DNA of 64,000 nucleotides from CAVQBL01 sp963710715 (GTDB lineage: Bacteria > Pseudomonadota > Gammaproteobacteria > DSM-16500). Of this stretch, positions 1-9,477 are shown in pieces. Under the pieces are notes generated by a model. It did no database searches, was not told where the DNA came from, and worked only from the letters and a program-made list of their open reading frames with translations. The position numbers and the translations under genes were made by a program. Numbering within the stretch: position 1 is the stretch's first letter; each line of letters starts with the position of its first letter. The stretch lies in the NCBI GenBank assembly GCA_963710715.1, contig CAVQBL010000015.1, forward strand, positions 124,001-188,000, in the 5' to 3' direction.

Positions 1-2552
1 TCTTCACGCAAAAACCATTGCTTGATAAATGCATCGTAAAGATATGCTGGCGTGATGTTAGGAGGAGTCCCTCGCTTTTCAGCTTCCTGCTCATACTGAC
101 TAATAAGAGAAGGCATCACTTTCATAGCAATCATTAAAAGAAATGGTGTTTTAATCAGCTCCCGCAAAGTTGGTATTTTCTGAAAATAATCTAAGTAGGT
201 TTCAGCTGTTCTCCACTTAGGGTTAGAATGGGGCGCTTTAGAATCGGGGACTTGTTCGCCTTGTTGATGTATTTTTAAATATTTTTTAACATAATTATCG
301 ATTTGGTCTTTTGAAAAAGGTACAACTGTCATTTCAACAAAAGGATCATTATTTTTAAAGCTATCATATCCATGAGGGATGAAATAACTTCGATAATTTT
401 TATTACTAATATGATCTGAGCGACAAGTGATGACTACTTTATGGCGAGTATCAAACTTGTTTAACTTCGACAAATTGATAAATTTCAGCATTTCATCATA
501 ACCATCGAGGATAAGAATAAAAGTATATTTTTTCTTTAATATATTAATTTCATCCTCTTTAAAATTATGACGCCTAAAATGCTCATTCAAAAGATCTTGT
601 TCATGATTAAAAAAACTTGGCAATGAAATAAAAAGAGGAATTTTATCCCCTGGTTTATAAGCTTCCCATAAACGCCTTTCCAAATAACGATTAAAAAGCG
701 ACTTACCACCTCCTGCTCCCCCCTGTAAAAGAAGAGTATTGTTATCACTCGTTAAAAACTTCCGAATTTCCTCTTCTAAATTGAAAACGGTTTGATCGGT
801 AATACGATGTGCCCCGTTGACTGGTATATAGGTAGACAATTCTTCTTTTATTTCTGTATCCTCTAAAACAGTTTTGCGATGCTCTTCTATCCTATTAGCA
901 AGCATGGTTTCAGGATCAGCATGAACAGGTGCAGCAATTGAGTTAGGCCAAAGCTTTTGTTTAGCATCCTCTAATAACCGGGTCGGAAATACCTTAGATG
1001 CTTTTAGTTTACGTCTCGGTTTATTCAAATCAAATGGATGTGCGGTAATAACTTTGAGTTTTTTTGCATCTGCTTTGGATTTTAAATTTTGTAAAATAGC
1101 TTCTGCCGTTTTCCGTAATTCTGGATTAACATCTCGTTGGTAGAAATTTAAAATTTTTACTGCTTTAGTTTGAACTGGAAGGTGATTACCCCAATGCTTC
1201 TCATCTAAGAAAATTTTCTCAACAAAACCCAAAGCTTGTTGGCGTACTGATAGCTCTTCACGAGTATTTATCCGTTCACGTAACAACTCTAATACCCTCC
1301 ACGCAAATGTTTCCTCAGCGGGGCCCTCAACCACTTCAAGAAAATTTTTGAAAACCTCAATTTGATCACTACGCAGTAAAAGTTCTATATATCGCAAAGC
1401 TTCATACCAATCTTTTTGACGTAATTGAACTTTTAAAGCTTCTTTAAATTGCGCAAGACCATTTATTAAGTACATTGGACTCACTAGCTGCACTGCTGCA
1501 ACGACACCAGCCGCGCCCATTGCTAACTTTAAGACACGACGCAAAACTGCATATAATTTGCTTTCATCGTTAGGAATACGAAATAAGGCTTGACGAGCGT
1601 ACTTAACCTGATAAATCAACCGAGCTTTTCTATTGCTATCGAGCTGACCCAATTCATTATGAGTCAACCGTCCAAGAGTATCATGAAGTAAGTCATGTTG
1701 CTCAACACGTCGTAGGCCTGTCACGTTAGCATCTACCATAGCATCTAATAAGATTGAAATGGCTCGAACAAAAAAGTAAAGCTTCTTATCATCTTGTTTG
1801 TGAACATTATTCATTTGCACTGTGAGGACTTTTAAAATTTGCACCATATCGTCCGCACTTAGCATGTCAGGGTTGGACTTTTGGATTACCTTAGCAAGCC
1901 CAACTACTAAAGAAGTATGTGAAAAAACATTATCTTTTCCAGAAATTGCCGTAACTAAGTGATCAAGTAATTGCCGATGAATTTCTTTATCAGTAACAAG
2001 AGCAAATTCAACAACTTCATTGATGAAATCGCGAGTATTTTTATTTTTGTTATGTGCAAATTGATTAATAATTTCTAAAGCTAACTTACGATCATGTTGA
2101 TGGTAAACTCCATTTTTCCTTTCTTCAGAATTTAACAATTGAACTAACTGCAAAGTATCCCACACTTGTTGAGTGGGCATATTAACGTCTAGCTTGTCCT
2201 CTTTACTCTCTTTATTAGGTTTTAAGTGAGGCCGTTGCTCTTCACTTAATTTTTGATCTAAAGGGATATATCCAAGATTTTTTGCCTTATAATAGTTAGT
2301 ATTCGCATCCTCATTTTTACCTGAGGCTTTTAAAACATCTCCGTAACAAACATAAGCAGAGGCTAGCAGCTCTTTAACAGCTTGCGATGGGTTGTCTTTA
2401 CAGATGTTTTGGAGATCTTCGACACATTGGTGATATAATTTTAAAGATAGCGGGAGCTTATTTTGTTTTTGTGCTTGTTTAGCTTCTTCAAGGTTTTCCC
2501 GTATTGATTCTATACTCTTTTTCCCCACTTTGTTGCCAATAAATTTAAACAT
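1..2552 (-). CDS. TPR-NACHT (STAND/NLR-like) ATPase, C-terminus off the window
   Basis: The reading frame is open from an ATG at 2552 to the window edge, giving 850 codons. An AAGGAGAG ribosome site sits 7 bases before the ATG. Residues ~1-100 are helical and TPR-like; ~100-560 are helical with no domain I can name. A nucleotide-binding module follows: P-loop GGAGGGKS near residue 613, Walker B ILILDGYDE near 681 and a sensor VVITCRS shortly after. This order and the DGxDE form of Walker B are typical of NACHT NTPases of the STAND class, which switch state on ligand binding. In bacteria such proteins act in antiphage defence or host interaction. The effector or sensor C-terminus is not visible. 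It is the last gene of a minus-strand run with the SecB-like gene and the large unknown gene. NACHT assignment is fairly sure; the role is inferred. Confidence 0.85.
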   Translation of the reverse strand, partial: MFKFIGNKVGKKSIESIRENLEEAKQAQKQNKLPLSLKLYHQCVEDLQNICKDNPSQAVKELLASAYVCYGDVLKASGKNEDANTNYYKAKNLGYIPLDQKLSEEQRPHLKPNKESKEDKLDVNMPTQQVWDTLQLVQLLNSEERKNGVYHQHDRKLALEIINQFAHNKNKNTRDFINEVVEFALVTDKEIHRQLLDHLVTAISGKDNVFSHTSLVVGLAKVIQKSNPDMLSADDMVQILKVLTVQMNNVHKQDDKKLYFFVRAISILLDAMVDANVTGLRRVEQHDLLHDTLGRLTHNELGQLDSNRKARLIYQVKYARQALFRIPNDESKLYAVLRRVLKLAMGAAGVVAAVQLVSPMYLINGLAQFKEALKVQLRQKDWYEALRYIELLLRSDQIEVFKNFLEVVEGPAEETFAWRVLELLRERINTREELSVRQQALGFVEKIFLDEKHWGNHLPVQTKAVKILNFYQRDVNPELRKTAEAILQNLKSKADAKKLKVITAHPFDLNKPRRKLKASKVFPTRLLEDAKQKLWPNSIAAPVHADPETMLANRIEEHRKTVLEDTEIKEELSTYIPVNGAHRITDQTVFNLEEEIRKFLTSDNNTLLLQGGAGGGKSLFNRYLERRLWEAYKPGDKIPLFISLPSFFNHEQDLLNEHFRRHNFKEDEINILKKKYTFILILDGYDEMLKFINLSKLNKFDTRHKVVITCRSDHISNKNYRSYFIPHGYDSFKNNDPFVEMTVVPFSKDQIDNYVKKYLKIHQQGEQVPDSKAPHSNPKWRTAETYLDYFQKIPTLRELIKTPFLLMIAMKVMPSLISQYEQEAEKRGTPPNITPAYLYDAFIKQWFLRE

Positions 2553-2702
2553 AATAAATCTCTCCTTGATTGTAAGTTCCATTTCAAATATTAAAATTAT
2601 GTTCTAATTGTAAACAAGCAAACTACACTATTAGGCCTAAGCTGGTCAAGTTATACCCTTGCCAGCTGAACCATATCGTTCTTATTTTCACTTCAGTAAA
2701 AT

Positions 2703-3206
2703 CTAATGCTTCACCGTCTCTTTAGATTGTTTTTCTGCCGCCTGTTTTTTCTCTTGCTTCTGCTGCTCTTGATATAACATTTCAAAATTCATTGGTCCTA
2801 AGTAAATCGGTGAGAATCCGCCTTGTATCACTATGTTAGATGCAGCAGCACAAGCATAAGGATATAATTGATTCATGCAATAACCATTCAATACCATTTT
2901 TAACTGCACATCATCAAACCCTTTCAATGTATAAAGACCCGCTTGTTGCAATTGAATTCGCCAGAGTAAGTTTCCTTCGTGCTTGCCTGTCAATTGCAAA
3001 GTTAATACTGCTTCGTAGGTATGGTCCTCTCGTTCACTAAACCCTGCATGAGCTTGCATATCAACAATAGGATTAGGCATCGCTTTGAGTAACTGAGAAG
3101 TTAACGTTGCTGCTTCAAATAAACTGCCTTTGGTATAGATCCGCTGTACAGCAAGCACTTGTTCTGAGCGTTTTTCTTGAGAAACAGATTTAGGTTGTTC
3201 ATTCAT
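2703..3206 (-). CDS. secB: SecB-like protein-export chaperone
   Basis: This 167-residue protein has the SecB fold signatures in order: QRIYTKGSLFEA near the start (E. coli has QRIYTKDISFEA), a beta-rich middle, QQAGLYTLKGF, LNGYCMNQLYPYA and a final LGPMNFEMLYQEQQ. SecB is a cytosolic tetramer that keeps proteins unfolded and hands them to SecA. The start has an AGGAGA ribosome site. A charged Gln/Lys/Glu tail extends it by about 12 residues over E. coli SecB. The placement is unusual: it lies 31 bases after the large unknown gene and 150 bases before the NACHT gene, not beside gpsA or grxC. It could be the only SecB of the cell or an accessory copy dedicated to its neighbours; the window cannot decide. 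Family assignment is strong. Confidence 0.85.
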   Translation of the reverse strand: MNEQPKSVSQEKRSEQVLAVQRIYTKGSLFEAATLTSQLLKAMPNPIVDMQAHAGFSEREDHTYEAVLTLQLTGKHEGNLLWRIQLQQAGLYTLKGFDDVQLKMVLNGYCMNQLYPYACAAASNIVIQGGFSPIYLGPMNFEMLYQEQQKQEKKQAAEKQSKETVKH

Positions 3207-3237
3207 TATTATATATCTCCTGATACGTTAAAAATAG

Positions 3238-6200
3238 TTAAGGGTTATTCAAACGAGGTGGACCCATTTGTGTTGTGATGCAATCTAACTCGCTACTCCT
3301 TGGAAAGGTATCGAGTGTTCGAATTTGGCAGTCTGCTCGAGAAAAAAGTTGAGTGCGCACATCACGCCATTCAACATTCAAACGATTTTCTCCGTTAAAC
3401 CAAAGACTCGGAGATAATAGCATCGATGGTACCTCGATTTTCAAATCAGCTATTTCCCCTTGCTCCACTCGTGTTTCCAATTCTTTTAACGCACGGCCTT
3501 GTGCTGCTAATTTAGCCGAAACGGTTGACCACGTATCCGTTGCTAAACTCGCCATGCTATACCCCAAATTCTGGCCACTGACGGATAATAAAAATAAACC
3601 AAATATTTGATCTTCTGTGGGAGGTTGTCCAGGTGCTACTCTCAACTCAGGCAAGCACCATTGACCAAGTGTGGTCGCAGTCACGCTACCGGTAAAACCA
3701 CCAACCGTATTAACAAGATATTGATAGTCGTGCGCGCAAGCAGTCTCAATTACTGCAAAAGCAACGCTTATGATTCTCACACAATTAGCTGCACTCGGAA
3801 AGTAGCGAGAAGGGGGAACAACGATCGCTTTTTCATCATTAATATGTCCCTGACGTAAATATTCGCCCACTTCAAAAGCAAACGTACTTACGCCTAGCAT
3901 GCGAGCGAGTGTGTAAAACCCGAGATAATAACTATAAGCAAGACCTAATCCAGCTCCTGTTGCTTTCAGTAAACGCGGCACACTCATTTGTTGCAAGTAA
4001 TAATTAATTGCTTCGGCACTTTGATTAGCTAAATGAGGAGGGGTCACACCCGATACAATTATCTTCATCACTTTTTGATTAAATGTCTTAATCGATTGGA
4101 CAATTCGACTATCACTCACCCATTTAACAACCGGGCGCCCCACCCAATGGAGTAACTCCGAACCTAAATGAGCGAAAGAATTATGATAGACAAAAGCCAC
4201 CCCTTTTTTACTTTTGCGCCATAAATAAGGTAACCGCTTATCATGTGCAGCTATCTTATTTTTAATGTCAACTTCCCAAGCGTGAAGCATTTTAAGTTGA
4301 CTCTTATGAGAGTCCTGCAAATTTTTAAGCAGTTGTTCCGAATGATCTTTAACAAGAAGGAGTTGTGTGAGTGGTTCTATATCCAATACATTTAAACTTT
4401 GTTCAACAATGATTGTTCCTTGATAAATTAATTCCTTCGCTCGTTTGTCCCGAGCTAATAATAACTCTAACTCCTCTAGATTATTCCCTAAGTTACCATA
4501 ACGTTGTTGACGTTGTAATGTTAGCGCTAGATATTTAAACAGCATTACCAAGTAACTCATGACTTGAGTATGTTGTTCTGGGTTTTTTTCTTTTATGTTG
4601 TGAAGCGCTTTCAAAAAAATACCCGCACACTGTTTTTGATGCTGTGCCATTACATTTGCAGTTATGGCAGTATGTTTTATTCCTGCCTCTATTCCGTGCT
4701 TTAGCGCAATACGTATTTGTTCAGTTAATCCTATAGTAGGATTCACTTGAGGGGGCTCTATGAAACCAAAGTTCACGTGATTTTCGTAAGTTTGTACGAT
4801 AAATGGTTGAAGCTGAGCTACTAAAGAGTTCTGTATTCCAGCTCCTAAAAGCACGCCTTCTACTTGCTTATATAAACTTCTAAACAACTTTAAACACTCT
4901 GCGTCTTTTGAAATGTCATCTGCAGTATGGAGTTTCTTCGCATGCAATAATGAATGTAGTTTTTCTGCAACGGTTTTATTTATCTGAGAAGACTGCATAA
5001 TAATTGCTACAGGCTTTTTCAATGTACCCAGTAAAAAACACACCCGCCGATTACCCACCTCTTTCCCTCTCGCCAGAAAATAGTTAATGGTATCCTTGAT
5101 AAACATAGCAGGTAACAATGGCTGACAAGGATAAGCATAAATATCATATTGATCATGCATGCAACGAGAAGGTTTTTCATCTGGTTGATGGCTTATACCA
5201 TGAATACAGAGAATGGCATGAACTGCTTGCAACGAATAAGGAGGTAATGCTGGGCTTGGATCGTGAAATGTCTCAACCGCTTTATTTTCTGAAAGAATTG
5301 GCTTCTCTTTACTTTCTTTTACGTCCTTCTTAATCACCTCATTCTTTTGTAATGTATCTTTAGGCAAAGAAGCAGTTCCTAGTGAAGGCATCACTCGCAA
5401 TAATGAATTGCCACTTTCAGTGGGAGCTACTAGCACAGAAGTACTTTCTTTTATCTCAACTACCGGAGAATTTGTAACTACAGGAAGAGAAGAGATAGTA
5501 TCTTGAACCCACCGACGCAAACGGCAAGTCGCATTTGCATCGGGTCGACTGAATTTCTCTGCGAAGAGTGCATGACCAGTTAATATTATCATGACAGCAT
5601 TATAAATAGCCCAGCCAGCACTATCTGCAATATCGCTCTGCTGTTTATGACTGCCGTTAAAAAACATCACTGGAGAAGAGAAAGTCTTAGGAATGGTGAT
5701 TTTATTGCCTGAACGGGTCTCTGTATAAGAGCATCCCCCAATCAATAATTGATAAATCTGAACAAAATGCGCGGGCATTTCTTGAGGGCGGTTTGTTATT
5801 CTCGCATCCATATAAAAAAGTACTTCATCTTGTGAATTATTTATTGATTCACCAAAAGGAGCTTTATAATTCTTTGGTAGCGCTACACACACCGTCCATT
5901 GATTAGACCCCATCTCCGGCAACATCATTACTAAAGGCTTTTGTAAAGATTTTCCTTTCAATATCGATTTGTCTTCTACTGTCTTTCCTTCAACCTGATA
6001 ACCCGCAATTTGTTTTACCAACGATATATTTTTTGAACGATCAGATTTTAAAGTTTCAATTGCATCGGGAAACACAATAGATATAGATTCACCTAAAATG
6101 CTGGTTAATATTGTTTGCAAAATCTCTATCGACATAACAGACGGCTTGATTTGAAGCAAAGGTTCTTTTGGCATCTCAGTTAATGCTGCAAGCTGTTTAA

Positions 6201-6240
6201 AAAGCGCAGAAAATTTTGAGCCATTCATGGAAGTTTGCAT
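3238..6240 (-). CDS. Large protein of unknown function (~1000 residues)
   Basis: I do not recognise this protein as a whole. An upstream ATG at 6267 has no ribosome site, while the ATG at 6240 follows AGAGGATTGAC, so I use 6240 (1000 residues). Hydrophobic segments occur near residues ~755-785, ~815-835 and ~875-895, so the C-terminal third may be membrane-associated. The middle is largely helical and charged. Around residues 105-215 the pattern NQWTVCVALP, then FYMDA, then SDIADSAGWAIYNA loosely resembles the core of C48/CE-clan cysteine proteases, but the expected His and Cys are absent, so any such domain would be inactive; this is a weak inference. It heads a minus-strand run with the SecB-like and NACHT genes. 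A secreted effector or a partner of the NACHT protein are both possible. Confidence 0.6.
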   Translation of the reverse strand: MQTSMNGSKFSALFKQLAALTEMPKEPLLQIKPSVMSIEILQTILTSILGESISIVFPDAIETLKSDRSKNISLVKQIAGYQVEGKTVEDKSILKGKSLQKPLVMMLPEMGSNQWTVCVALPKNYKAPFGESINNSQDEVLFYMDARITNRPQEMPAHFVQIYQLLIGGCSYTETRSGNKITIPKTFSSPVMFFNGSHKQQSDIADSAGWAIYNAVMIILTGHALFAEKFSRPDANATCRLRRWVQDTISSLPVVTNSPVVEIKESTSVLVAPTESGNSLLRVMPSLGTASLPKDTLQKNEVIKKDVKESKEKPILSENKAVETFHDPSPALPPYSLQAVHAILCIHGISHQPDEKPSRCMHDQYDIYAYPCQPLLPAMFIKDTINYFLARGKEVGNRRVCFLLGTLKKPVAIIMQSSQINKTVAEKLHSLLHAKKLHTADDISKDAECLKLFRSLYKQVEGVLLGAGIQNSLVAQLQPFIVQTYENHVNFGFIEPPQVNPTIGLTEQIRIALKHGIEAGIKHTAITANVMAQHQKQCAGIFLKALHNIKEKNPEQHTQVMSYLVMLFKYLALTLQRQQRYGNLGNNLEELELLLARDKRAKELIYQGTIIVEQSLNVLDIEPLTQLLLVKDHSEQLLKNLQDSHKSQLKMLHAWEVDIKNKIAAHDKRLPYLWRKSKKGVAFVYHNSFAHLGSELLHWVGRPVVKWVSDSRIVQSIKTFNQKVMKIIVSGVTPPHLANQSAEAINYYLQQMSVPRLLKATGAGLGLAYSYYLGFYTLARMLGVSTFAFEVGEYLRQGHINDEKAIVVPPSRYFPSAANCVRIISVAFAVIETACAHDYQYLVNTVGGFTGSVTATTLGQWCLPELRVAPGQPPTEDQIFGLFLLSVSGQNLGYSMASLATDTWSTVSAKLAAQGRALKELETRVEQGEIADLKIEVPSMLLSPSLWFNGENRLNVEWRDVRTQLFSRADCQIRTLDTFPRSSELDCITTQMGPPRLNNP

Positions 6241-6267
6241 GTCAATCCTCTCTTTTTTACTAAACAT

Positions 6268-6732
6268 TGATAGAAATGAATCTATATTGAAGGTTTTCCT
6301 AATAGAGGAAAGGAGGGGATTGTACTAATTATTAACACAATCATCTATCACTTTTTAATAGCGTTATCTTTTTTGCTTGAATATGGCCATAAAGCACGCA
6401 GGGGTTTTGCTGGCAGCGGCTGAACTGTACCAAAATCGTACCAAGCTGAGGTAGAATTACTGTGTATTACAGTAGGTTTACATAGATTTTGGTGTGGCTA
6501 AAGCACCGCAAGTTATTGATTTAAAAATTAAATTAATTACGCCTATACTGTCTACGAAAAGGTACTGCGATTCTTAAAGAGCTTAATAATCATCTAGTTA
6601 CAAATCGACATAACCACGAAAGCAAGCATTATAACACCTATTTTTGCCTTAAATAACCCTAACCTGGTGCAGAATTGGTGAAGTGCACTCATAGTTAATG
6701 AGGAACTTTTCATAGCCAACATAATTCAAAAC
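6268..6732. other. Intergenic stretch without a recognisable gene
   Basis: About 465 bases between the large unknown gene and the hairpin after the DUF4236 gene. I find no open frame of note, no RNA gene fold and no mobile-element end. The ten bases GTACTGCGAT near 6571 repeat the arm of the hairpin at 6733-6772, so part of this stretch may be a decayed repeat element. Confidence 0.4.
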
Positions 6733-6772
6733 GTACTGCGATAGTGCCCATAATTGGGTACTATCGCAGTAC
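6733..6772. terminator. Strong hairpin, possible terminator of the Ter-like operon
   Basis: Two 18-base arms (6733-6750 and 6755-6772) pair completely apart from one mismatch that is a G-U pair in RNA read from the plus strand, around a 4-base loop. It lies 16 bases after the DUF4236 stop codon on the minus strand. The following T-run is short (GTTTT), so it may be a rho-independent terminator or a small palindromic repeat. Confidence 0.5.
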
Positions 6773-6787
6773 AAAATCAAATTTACC

Positions 6788-7141
6788 TTATGGAACCTTA
6801 TTTGCCCCACCTTGATTAGCCTGAGCTTTTTTCTGAAGCCTATCCATTCTTTTTCTTAAAACAAAATGATAAGCCTCTCTTATTATCCAGCCAATAAATA
6901 AAAACACATTCCAAGCTATTAATGCTCCCACAGCAATTACAGCTATTGCTATCATAATTCCTGCTAGATCACTTTTTTTCCCACCTCTATATGTTAAACC
7001 TGGAATACCAGTTCTAATCGAGAATCCTTTTGGGCCAATAGAACCATATTTTGTTCTATAACTCGCTGACACGCCTGTTTTACTGAAGTTAAGTCCAGCA
7101 CCTTTACCTAATTTAACTCTCTTCTGATATCTGAAACCCAT
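6788..7141 (-). CDS. DUF4236 domain membrane protein
   Basis: The 117-residue protein opens with MGFRYQKRVKLGKGAGLNFS, followed by KTGVSASYRTKYGSIGPKGF and GIPGLTYRG. This is the conserved N-terminal DUF4236 pattern (Gly-rich beta strands). A hydrophobic stretch at residues ~60-90 (GIMIAIAVIAVGALIAWNVF) predicts one or two membrane segments, then a basic tail. The function of the family is not known. It is the last gene on the minus strand after the kinase/phosphatase/vWA triad, 176 bases downstream, and may be co-transcribed with it; a hairpin follows its stop. Family assignment is good; any link to the Ter-like system rests on position only. Confidence 0.75.
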   Translation of the reverse strand: MGFRYQKRVKLGKGAGLNFSKTGVSASYRTKYGSIGPKGFSIRTGIPGLTYRGGKKSDLAGIMIAIAVIAVGALIAWNVFLFIGWIIREAYHFVLRKRMDRLQKKAQANQGGANKVP

Positions 7142-7317
7142 ATATTAATACCCAACAATAAAAATTGTAAAAAAAATAAATCTATAATTACTGGCCATTT
7201 AAGCCCACTCTACCACCTTCTGATGCATCTTCAGATTCACACACTGGAGCCGCCGTTCTTTGTCCTGCCATACAATGTGCAGCACTTGGTTGAACCCTTA
7301 TCAATATCATGTACGTG

Positions 7318-9477
7318 TTATGGTTTTGTTGCTCTGCATCGTGGATATGCTGAACACCCCCAAAATGAATTTCCCATATTACGTCCTCTTCGAGCAGTTC
7401 TCCGAACCATCACAGAGTTACATCGATAGCATTTCATTGCATTTGTCGTACTAGCTGATGCCCCTTGATATGAATTATTCGTACTCTTTGATCCTAGTAC
7501 CGCAGACACTGACTTCTTGGAAGCGCATGCTGGTTTTGAGATACCCAAAAATTCCAGATCCACTTCAACTTGAGCTCGTGCTGCAACTAACTGATTAAGC
7601 TTACTGTCACTGGTTGTAATTCGCGCCTGTATTTGGTTCAGTATTTGCCGAAACTCCATAAAGCTTGATGAAATACGATTGACTAAAGCATCAGATTTTT
7701 TCTTAAACTCACTTTCAATTTTTGCTTGAGTCTTTGTGTCCATAGACGATATTTTTGAATTATATACAAACTTACGCTCATGAGCTTCACGCCACTCAAG
7801 CAGTCTTGTAGCAGTCACCTCACCAAATCCTGGAATTTCTATAATGTCAGATTTATTTATATCAGCTGCGGTTTCAATACCAAAAGAGGCCAAAACAATT
7901 TTTTTATTAGACCCAATTCCTAGTATAGTTGCTCTGCTCAATAAGAACTGATCTAGATAATTTGATAACTGATTTTTACGATGATCTGACCTAAGCTGAT
8001 TTAACGCTTGCGATTCAAGTGCTGCAAGATTTCGCAATTCATTTGCAGAACTCTCTAAGCCAGATCGAATTTCGTATAATTTCTCCACCCCTGACCTCTG
8101 CTGCCATATCACCAATGCATCATTAAACGCGTCATCTGCTTTTTTATAACGATCAATCCACTTGCTATTATTAATGGATGCATTAGAAAATTGTGACCAA
8201 CAGAAAATAACTGCAATTATCCATATAATGAAAAGTGTTGGCGCGTAAACCCAAGCGAACACTGCCGCTATTATCCCTACAACCGAAAATATTTTTACAC
8301 CTTGCAACGAAGAAATACTTTGTTGTGCATCATGACTTGGAGAAATGATTGGAGAAGTTGATAATTTTGGGTTTATGTAATTTACTTGTGGTATAGAAAT
8401 TTTTTCAATTTCAGCCCATATTTTATCGATGCTCATGTTTGGGTGAATGGTATATGTCGCTGAAGATATTACCAGCGGTGCTATAAATAATACCGCACCA
8501 CTATTATATTCCATCCTGCACCACGGGCAGCTTTTTCCCCCCGACGGATAATAATGCATGGGATTTGTTTCACATCGATTTAGTTGTGACTCTAGTCGTT
8601 TAAGAGTTTCAATCCACTCTGCAGGACTGGGGCGCGATAATGAATCTACGCCAAATGCGCGCTCAAAATCATTTGCGACATCGGAAGGAAAATCATCAAG
8701 AGTCACGATAGAACCCGGGGGCGTCATCTGTGTTTTACGCAGACGGGAATATGCGAATAGATTTTTTGCTATAGCTTGCTCAAGAGAAAGATTCTGGTCT
8801 GGATGTCGCCCTGCATAAGGGTGGCGTCCCATAAAAAGTAACTGAAATATTGCAATAGCAAGCCCGAAATAATCATGATGTTTCGTTCGAACTACACCCT
8901 TTAGACTTCTACCTTGCAACTCAGGAGGCGTGAAGTCAGGAACTCCAACTAAACAGGGAAAATGCTTTCCATTCTCCTCAAATTGAAAACTATCTGCGTC
9001 AATGATTGCAACGGTCGCATCGTTGGATACAAGAATGCCTGAGTGATTGATATCACCTATCACACAAGTCGTCTGATGAACTTGACCAACAGCCCTTGCT
9101 ATATTTGTAGCTACTCGAATTAAAAATCTATAGTCTGCATTAGGAAAGTGTATCTTTCTGGATTTTGGTCCGTATGCTTCATGTAGTGGACGATGCCCAG
9201 AAACAAGATTCATCGCAAGACCAGCAAAGATACCAGCTTTTGTTTTAACTACACCCTTAGGAAAAGCTACTAAACTTGTCTTCTCAGCAAGCTTATGCCT
9301 CACCATCGAAGAAACCTTAGCTTCTCGCTGAGTGTTTTCAGGACCGGTATAAATTTTTACTGCTGTACCCGGATAGCTTGAGGTCAAATAAACCACACCT
9401 TCACCCCCGCGACCTATTTGCTTTCCCAGCAATAGGGGTACGCCATCTAAATAATATTGAGTCTTAGCCTTAGTCAT
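7318..9477 (-). CDS. Ter-triad protein kinase with HhH motif and C-terminal zinc ribbon
   Basis: Residues ~15-300 form a kinase-like domain: glycine loop GKQIGRGGEGVVYL, ATP lysine in AVKIYTG, catalytic segment VIGDINHSGILV and metal segment IIDADSF. The segment reads GDINHSG where relatives usually have an Asn five residues after the Asp, so a metal ligand is missing and activity may be reduced. Two membrane segments follow at ~390-430 (IFSVVGIIAAVFAWVYA, then LFIIWIIAVIFCW), then a coiled region, a helix-hairpin-helix (IPGFGEVTATRLLEW, ~570) and a topoisomerase-type zinc ribbon at the end (CYRCNSVM ... WGCSAYPRC). This architecture matches the kinase partner of TerY-PP2C triads in Ter-type stress and conflict systems. 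Its ATG overlaps the phosphatase stop by four bases (ATGA), indicating translational coupling. Confidence 0.85.
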   Translation of the reverse strand: MTKAKTQYYLDGVPLLLGKQIGRGGEGVVYLTSSYPGTAVKIYTGPENTQREAKVSSMVRHKLAEKTSLVAFPKGVVKTKAGIFAGLAMNLVSGHRPLHEAYGPKSRKIHFPNADYRFLIRVATNIARAVGQVHQTTCVIGDINHSGILVSNDATVAIIDADSFQFEENGKHFPCLVGVPDFTPPELQGRSLKGVVRTKHHDYFGLAIAIFQLLFMGRHPYAGRHPDQNLSLEQAIAKNLFAYSRLRKTQMTPPGSIVTLDDFPSDVANDFERAFGVDSLSRPSPAEWIETLKRLESQLNRCETNPMHYYPSGGKSCPWCRMEYNSGAVLFIAPLVISSATYTIHPNMSIDKIWAEIEKISIPQVNYINPKLSTSPIISPSHDAQQSISSLQGVKIFSVVGIIAAVFAWVYAPTLFIIWIIAVIFCWSQFSNASINNSKWIDRYKKADDAFNDALVIWQQRSGVEKLYEIRSGLESSANELRNLAALESQALNQLRSDHRKNQLSNYLDQFLLSRATILGIGSNKKIVLASFGIETAADINKSDIIEIPGFGEVTATRLLEWREAHERKFVYNSKISSMDTKTQAKIESEFKKKSDALVNRISSSFMEFRQILNQIQARITTSDSKLNQLVAARAQVEVDLEFLGISKPACASKKSVSAVLGSKSTNNSYQGASASTTNAMKCYRCNSVMVRRTARRGRNMGNSFWGCSAYPRCRATKP

